Assembly (NCBI GenBank): GCA_949825045.1
Contig: OX463809.1
Location: forward strand, 9,885,501 to 9,949,500
Direction: 5' to 3'
DNA: 64,000 bases
From: Argyresthia goedartella
Taxonomy: Eukaryota > Arthropoda > Insecta > Lepidoptera > Argyresthiidae
The notes below the pieces were generated by a model. It saw nothing but the letters and a program-made list of their open reading frames with translations, did not search any database and was not told where the DNA came from. Position 1 is the first letter of the stretch, and each line of letters opens with the position of its first letter. A program made the position numbers and the translations under genes. Of the stretch, positions 62,401 through 64,000 are shown in pieces.

Positions 62401-62762
62401 AGATCACAGCATTTGTGTCATCTGCATACACGACCAACTTACTATCAGGCATAGAGTTACCAATGAACTCGAATGGGGCCCAATATGGAGCTTTGCGGTA
62501 CACCTCTGGTGACAGGCACTAATTTCGACCGTGTAACCATTTCAATCCCGTTCTCAATCGTCGATAGTTCAACAAACTGTTTATTTTTAAGATATGATTT
62601 TATCAGTTCTAAGCATAGTATAGTAGGCCTCTCCCTGTCCCCAGGAGCTGGGCATCCCGCAACACCACGGCCTCTTCTACTCGATGGGCCTGGCTCTGAT
62701 GATGGAGGGCGTCCTGTCAGCGTGTTACCACCTCTGTCCCAACAAGATGAACTTCCAGTTCG
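41404..62762 (+). CDS. Sid1: SID-1-like transmembrane dsRNA channel (SIDT family), 3' end outside the window
   Basis: Multi-pass membrane protein of the SID-1/SIDT family, linked to dsRNA uptake and transport. Coding exons: 41404-41507, 43831-44003, 44422-44523, 44716-44852, 44983-45086, 48162-48249, 49356-49439, 50965-51137, 51381-51505, 52490-52585, 57249-57387, 57824-57899, 59082-59249, 62645-62762. Phases are consistent, giving 1687 nt, 562 codons and one base. Signal peptide 1-18 ([18 protein letters not shown]). The extracellular part includes [20 protein letters not shown] and [17 protein letters not shown]. First membrane helix at about 335-360, an acidic cytoplasmic loop (SVSESESEG), second helix at 443-465. 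Next comes the family signature [17 protein letters not shown], and then [20 protein letters not shown] with the conserved Ser/His region. About 200 residues (remaining helices) are expected to the right. The next exon should continue NFQF-D and is not seen. Confidence 0.93.
41686..41790 (+). repeat. CTTTTCCC/GGCAGAGG-type repeat
   Basis: CATAGCGTCATGCCTTTTGCC ... GGCTAGCCCATCGCTG ... TATGGAG: a diverged copy of the family at 3846, in SID-1-like intron 1. Confidence 0.5.
41932..43585 (+). mobile_element. IS630/Tc1-mariner superfamily element in SID-1-like intron 1
   Basis: 1654 bp, TA on both flanks, 34-bp terminal inverted repeats (CAGTCTATTTGTGATAAG at the left, one mismatch in the right copy). 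Holds the broken transposase described separately. The repeats are nearly perfect, whereas the gene has decayed. Confidence 0.85.
42115..43422 (+). pseudogene. broken IS630/Tc1-like DDE transposase
   Basis: The start is at 42115. The reading frame shifts before [17 protein letters not shown], again before [17 protein letters not shown], and again after [11 protein letters not shown]. The order of family motifs is kept: a helix-turn-helix region, first catalytic Asp in [19 protein letters not shown], then [14 protein letters not shown], the second in [10 protein letters not shown], and finally [20 protein letters not shown]. Relatives read NPIE-L-W at the last motif. Here the residues carrying the catalytic Glu are missing (NP-M-W), and the segment before YHDEM is deleted. 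Not functional. Confidence 0.82.
43700..43795. repeat. G/C homopolymer-rich inverted sequence
   Basis: GGAGGGGGGGGCGGTACCCC followed by CTCCCCCCTCCGCCGGGACC and GGGAGCTCCC: complementary G-rich and C-rich blocks in an otherwise AT-rich intron, 36-130 bp upstream of the acceptor of exon 2. Confidence 0.6.
44040..44434 (+). repeat. ~201-bp tandem duplication carrying the SID-1-like exon 3 acceptor
   Basis: Copy 1 (from 44040) and copy 2 (from 44241) share AGTGATATTTAAT, GCTAAGCAAAGGC, GTTGCAAGCATTTAATTTTG, TTGTAAAATTATTAAAATAT and AACAGGTGTATCATC. Copy 2 runs into exon 3 (AACAG|GTGTATCATCATGG). Copy 1 has a decoy AG at 44228-44229 followed by GTGTATCATCTTAG, which would add a stop at the fourth codon. 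Confidence 0.88.
45114..45215 (+). repeat. CTTTTCCC/GGCAGAGG-type repeat
   Basis: CATAGCGTCACGCCTTTTCC ... TGACAGAGGGCTAGCCCATCGCCG ... GCGGAGCAAT. The best-preserved plus-strand copy of the family, 28 bp after exon 5. Confidence 0.65.
45852..46700 (+). repeat. 112-bp satellite array in SID-1-like intron 5
   Basis: About seven and a half units starting GACTGGTATCAAAACCAAG at 45852, 45964, 46071, 46183, 46295, 46411, 46523 and 46666. Spacings are mostly 112 bp. One unit carries an internal 25-bp duplication (TTTCGCGGTTTCTACTCATT). Each unit contains ATCATCGATAATTTCGCGGT and CTTCCGTGGCGCAATTGGAT. No coding role. Confidence 0.9.
46735..46790 (-). repeat. GGTTCCGTACC repeat family fragment
   Basis: GGGAACCCTTCGTGTGCGATTCC, then GACTCGAGCTTCACCG: a short reverse piece of the family at 30269. 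Confidence 0.55.
46849..47957 (-). mobile_element. mariner DD37D (maT-like) element, copy 3, internally deleted
   Basis: 1109 bp, TA-flanked, with the same ends as copies 1 and 2. It is exactly 200 bp shorter. The missing segment corresponds to 15584-15783 of copy 1. Lies in SID-1-like intron 5, antisense to the gene. Confidence 0.93.
46974..47814 (-). pseudogene. mariner transposase with 200-bp frameshifting deletion
   Basis: The start ([20 protein letters not shown]) to SGRPRSVRT is intact. The frame then jumps to [11 protein letters not shown], losing about 67 codons between the DNA-binding domain and the first catalytic Asp and shifting frame. The downstream part keeps [13 protein letters not shown] and SPLDYKIW in another frame. 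Confidence 0.92.
48328..48850 (+). repeat. tRNA-derived SINE plus associated repeat
   Basis: The head CCGTGGTTTAATGGG (A-box-like) and GGTTCGATTCC (B box) is followed by GACCATGTACCAATGAGATAA and the block shared with 3255-3475. It lies 78 bp after exon 6. Confidence 0.65.
48893..49035 (-). repeat. CTTTTCCC/GGCAGAGG-type repeat, reverse
   Basis: CTCCATAGCTGCGGCGATGG ... CCTGTCACGCAAAATGGAGT ... CTCTGCCACCCTATACGGGA: the complement of the family at 45114. Confidence 0.65.
49516..50258. other. SID-1-like intron 7, unidentified repeat-like sequence
   Basis: Includes a 113-codon minus-strand open frame (49917-50258) that I do not recognise, and sequence such as AGGCAGGTGATCGGTTCC with the look of an old insertion. 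No firm assignment. Confidence 0.3.
50265..50480 (+). repeat. ACCGACCTCAACAAGGAGGAGG repeat
   Basis: Begins ACCGACCTCAACAAGGAGGA, with GGTTCTCAATT and CGGCTGGACTGATTTGAAAA. This is a recognisable lepidopteran interspersed repeat in SID-1-like intron 7. Confidence 0.55.
51635..51884 (-). repeat. tRNA-derived SINE, (TAA)n-tailed, copy 2
   Basis: Close match to the copy at 24275 (CCTTGGACACTATTTACACA ... CCACCGGGACTCGAACCC), reverse orientation, in SID-1-like intron 9. Confidence 0.75.
51897..52085 (+). repeat. tRNA-derived SINE, second family
   Basis: The head CTGTGGCAAAGCGG (A box) and GGTTTCGATTCCC (B box) is followed by GTCATGTCGCTGTTTCTG and TGTGGGGTCAGAGGCATTG. Opposite orientation to its neighbours. 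Confidence 0.65.
52086..52195 (-). repeat. CTTTTCCC/GGCAGAGG-type repeat, reverse
   Basis: CTCCACAGCTGCGGCGATGG ... CCTGTCACCCAAAATGGAGT ... CTCTGCCACCCCTAAAGGG. Confidence 0.6.
52204..52443 (-). repeat. tRNA-derived SINE, (TAA)n-tailed, copy 3
   Basis: Same family and orientation as 24275 and 51635. Its tRNA-like head ends only about 46 bp before the acceptor of SID-1-like exon 10. Confidence 0.75.
52586..54780. other. SID-1-like intron 10, left part
   Basis: AT-rich, with short open frames only. No recognised element or exon. Confidence 0.4.
54785..55020 (+). repeat. two-copy tandem repeat beside the BEL/Pao remnant
   Basis: CTAATAGTACTAATA(A/G)AGCTGTTAGA ... TACACTGACTGAAATGT ... AGTACGGAGCGCTCTC ... 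ATGACCGAGCAGGCA occurs at about 54817-54900 and 54930-55020. It may be part of the element's 3' LTR, but I could not define LTR ends. Confidence 0.6.
55050..55980 (-). pseudogene. internally deleted BEL/Pao LTR retrotransposon
   Basis: Read on the minus strand from 55980: end of gag with zinc-knuckle-like Cys/His motifs ([13 protein letters not shown], then [12 protein letters not shown]) and the start of the protease region ([10 protein letters not shown]). It then joins directly to the C-terminal integrase ([48 protein letters not shown]). Reverse transcriptase, RNase H and most of the integrase are absent, and several stops interrupt the frame. The join near 55430-55500 looks like a large internal deletion. 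BEL/Pao is inferred from the integrase tail and HH-type gag end. Confidence 0.75.
56530..57248 (+). repeat. ~19-bp minisatellite of splice-acceptor-like units ending at the real acceptor
   Basis: Roughly 38 units with the consensus TTAGATTTTGACAGGTGTC and variants (GGTGCC, GAAAGGCG). Higher-order groups of three recur. The final unit, TTATTTTTGACAG, is the acceptor of SID-1-like exon 11 (exon starts 57249). Almost every unit contains TTTTGACAG|GTG, so dozens of AG acceptor candidates precede the true one. Confidence 0.92.
57412..57500 (-). repeat. SINE body fragment
   Basis: ACATTGCTTCTGGCCTCACA, CTAGGATACCCTGT, GAACTAGAAACAGGGAC: the body of the SINE family at 21690 without the tRNA head, just after exon 11. 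Confidence 0.5.
57900..59081. other. SID-1-like intron 12
   Basis: Contains a reverse LINE-tail-like piece near 58480 (TTCCACTGCTGGGAAAAGGC). Otherwise no recognised feature. Confidence 0.4.
59252..59320 (-). repeat. SINE body fragment
   Basis: GCATACATTGCTTCTGGGCC ... GGAACCAGGAACAGCGAC, the same body as 57412, directly after exon 13. Confidence 0.45.
59970..62135 (-). mobile_element. retrotransposon ORF: reverse transcriptase with C-terminal zinc finger and restriction-like-nuclease module
   Basis: A 721-codon open frame antisense in SID-1-like intron 13. Similarity to retroelements seems to start near residue 22 ([10 protein letters not shown]). Reverse transcriptase motifs: [36 protein letters not shown] (233-241), [17 protein letters not shown], and catalytic YLDD (316-319). 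A long linker follows, then a Cys/His cluster ([12 protein letters not shown] ... HGLHC). The last part is [27 protein letters not shown]. In elements with a restriction-like endonuclease the last motif is RPD followed by a later D; here it is RPG. The frame then seems to shift (expected DT after ATC) and stops. It is long and open, yet probably dead. The clade is uncertain. Confidence 0.78.
62193..62625 (-). mobile_element. LINE reverse transcriptase fragment
   Basis: Minus-strand pieces [27 protein letters not shown] (frameshift after it), [20 protein letters not shown] and [15 protein letters not shown] are the central palm of a Jockey/CR1-type RT. Its left and right parts are missing. It reaches to within ~20 bp of the exon 14 acceptor at 62644. 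Confidence 0.75.
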
Positions 62763-62989
62763 GTGAGACGATAACCTAACTTAACTTAACATACTAAAAA
62801 GCCTTACCTAACCCTTGATACAACTTTACAGGTATAGCCAAGAAGTTCAAGGACAAATTCACGATACGTCATCATGTATGTGAATCACACTCTCTTCTGA
62901 TAACATGATGACTTGGGGGGGAGAATTTCATTTTTGGGGCATTCTTACAAGGCTCAGAGCTAGGGTTAAAATCACAAGGAAACAAAAAA

Positions 62990-63117
62990 TATAAAACGCA
63001 AAACTCAAAATCAAACTCAAATTTATTGTAAGTCGGCAAAAATAATGCACTTTTACGAGAAGATAAAAAATAAATCAAATATGATCATACCAAATCTCAA
63101 AACAGGGATCTACAATA
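62990..63117. repeat. A-rich tail-like sequence
   Basis: GCAAAACTCAAAATCAAACTC resembles the reverse of the TTTTGAG tail of the LINE at 7.1 kb. Probably a LINE 3' end remnant. Confidence 0.4.
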
Positions 63118-64000
63118 CTTTCAAAAGCCCTAACAGAGATGAAAGACATAAACCTGGCTGAACACTACAATTCTTTGCGTGACGCAAAAAAGGAAGGCAA
63201 CAAGGAAAAAGAAACATACGAGAACGAAACTCTCGAAAGCATTCTAACAAAATTACCATCCAAAAAGAAAAGAGCAATAGAAAGATCAATAGCGACAAAA
63301 ATGAAAACAAAAACATCAACCTGGCTTTCAGTAATACCGACAAGAAAAGACAACTTCGACTTATCACCCCACAAGCTTAGAGATGCCCTGGCCATAAGAT
63401 ACCACCGCACACCAATCTCCATGCCTGTGACATGCGACGGCTGCGGCAATGACAACTTCAACGTGGACCACGCCTTATGCTGCAAAACAGGTGGCCTTAT
63501 CACACACAGACATAATGAAATAAGGGATCTTCTCTGTGAACTCTGCCAGCAAGCCTGAGGAAACGTCACGAAAGAGCCAGTCATCTCCGAAGGCGATACT
63601 GAGCTGCGCGGAGACTTGGCTTGTCGTGGGGTATGTATTGCCCAGAGGGAGGCGTTATTTGATATCCGTGTCATAGACACCGACGCTCCCTCCCACGAAT
63701 CACGTCCCGTACCGGCTGTCCTTCGTTCAGCTGAAGAAGAAAAGAAAAGGAAGTACTGCGACCCATGCGAGACGCGCCACACCACCTTCACCCCTTTAGT
63801 AACCTCTGTCGATGGAGTTTTTGCTCCACAAATGTCATCATTCACTAAACACCTCGCCGAAACGCTGGCGGACCGCTGGAACCGGACCCCTGCCACAATA
63901 ATGGGCTGGCTACGAGCAAGAATTCAAACCGCCATCATCAGGGCTAGCAGCATGTGCATCCGCGGCACCCGCCATAGGTGGAATCGCACAGGCCTATATG
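63118..64000 (+). pseudogene. C-terminal part of a retrotransposon polyprotein with zinc finger/nuclease-like module, runs off the edge
   Basis: Starting near 63139 (MKDINLAEHYNSLRDAKKEG), the frame runs through LSPHKLRDALAIRYHR to a Cys/His cluster (CDGCGNDNFNVDHALCC, RHNEIRD). A TGA at 63556-63558 stands where relatives have Trp. The same frame continues TELRGDLACRGVCIAQ, FDIRVIDTDAPSH, AEEEKKRKYC, RHTTFTPLVTSVDGVF and TIMGWLRARIQTAIIRAS to the window end. The layout parallels the C-terminus of the antisense element at 59970, but the sequences are clearly different families. The reverse transcriptase itself is absent. Confidence 0.72.

Noticed and set aside
62832..62879. Exon-like segment GTATAGCC...CATCAT between a good acceptor and a GTATGT donor, after SID-1-like exon 14
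   Set aside because: It would encode IAKKFKDKFTIRHH, whereas SID-1 proteins continue NFQFD-TSFMY. It would also alter the phase for the next expected exon. Possibly a cryptic exon, but not part of the family sequence.

Overview
This is a eukaryotic, almost certainly lepidopteran (moth or butterfly), genomic window. The grounds are three spliced animal genes of insect type with GT/AG introns, an AT-rich intron and intergenic background, and many interspersed repeats of kinds I know from Lepidoptera: tRNA-derived SINEs, CTAG-ended Helitrons, DD37D mariner elements, and the 'AAGTGCGAGTCGGAC...GGTTCCGTACC' family. The order-level assignment is inference from these families.

Layout. Positions 1-17600 are intergenic and repeat-rich: SINE and LINE pieces, a 5'-truncated LINE at 7.1-9.9 kb on the minus strand, a small Helitron near 11.7 kb, one orphan exon-like ORF near 13.3 kb on the minus strand, and a mariner copy at 14.8-16.1 kb with one nonsense codon. 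Positions 17778-32722 hold a complete 15-position coding gene for the Sec1/Munc18 protein Rop (syntaxin-binding protein 1). Positions 35096-40753 hold a complete 10-exon argininosuccinate synthase gene. From 41404 to the right edge lies a SID-1-like double-stranded-RNA channel gene, of which 14 coding exons (562 codons) are visible and the 3' part lies outside. All three genes are on the plus strand. They act in unrelated processes (synaptic vesicle fusion, arginine biosynthesis, dsRNA uptake), so I see adjacency rather than a pathway.

The introns are heavily colonised. They hold two further mariner copies (one with an intact 346-residue transposase inside Rop, one with a 200-bp deletion inside the SID-1-like gene), a decayed IS630/Tc1-like element, a Harbinger-like short element in the synthase gene, an internally deleted BEL/Pao retrotransposon, two retroelement pieces with a C-terminal zinc-finger/nuclease-like module, a 112-bp satellite, and a nested palindrome.

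The most interesting signal is in Rop. Two adjacent 104-bp exons (20999-21102 and 21233-21336) encode alternative versions of the same 35 residues. They share the same phase, and including both creates a stop. The segment matches the part of Munc18-1 that forms the syntaxin N-peptide pocket. A second theme is local duplication of splice junctions: a 62-bp exon/donor unit repeated four times after Rop exon 9, a ~200-bp duplication carrying a decoy acceptor in SID-1-like intron 2, and a ~19-bp minisatellite built of acceptor-like units that ends in the real acceptor of SID-1-like exon 11.
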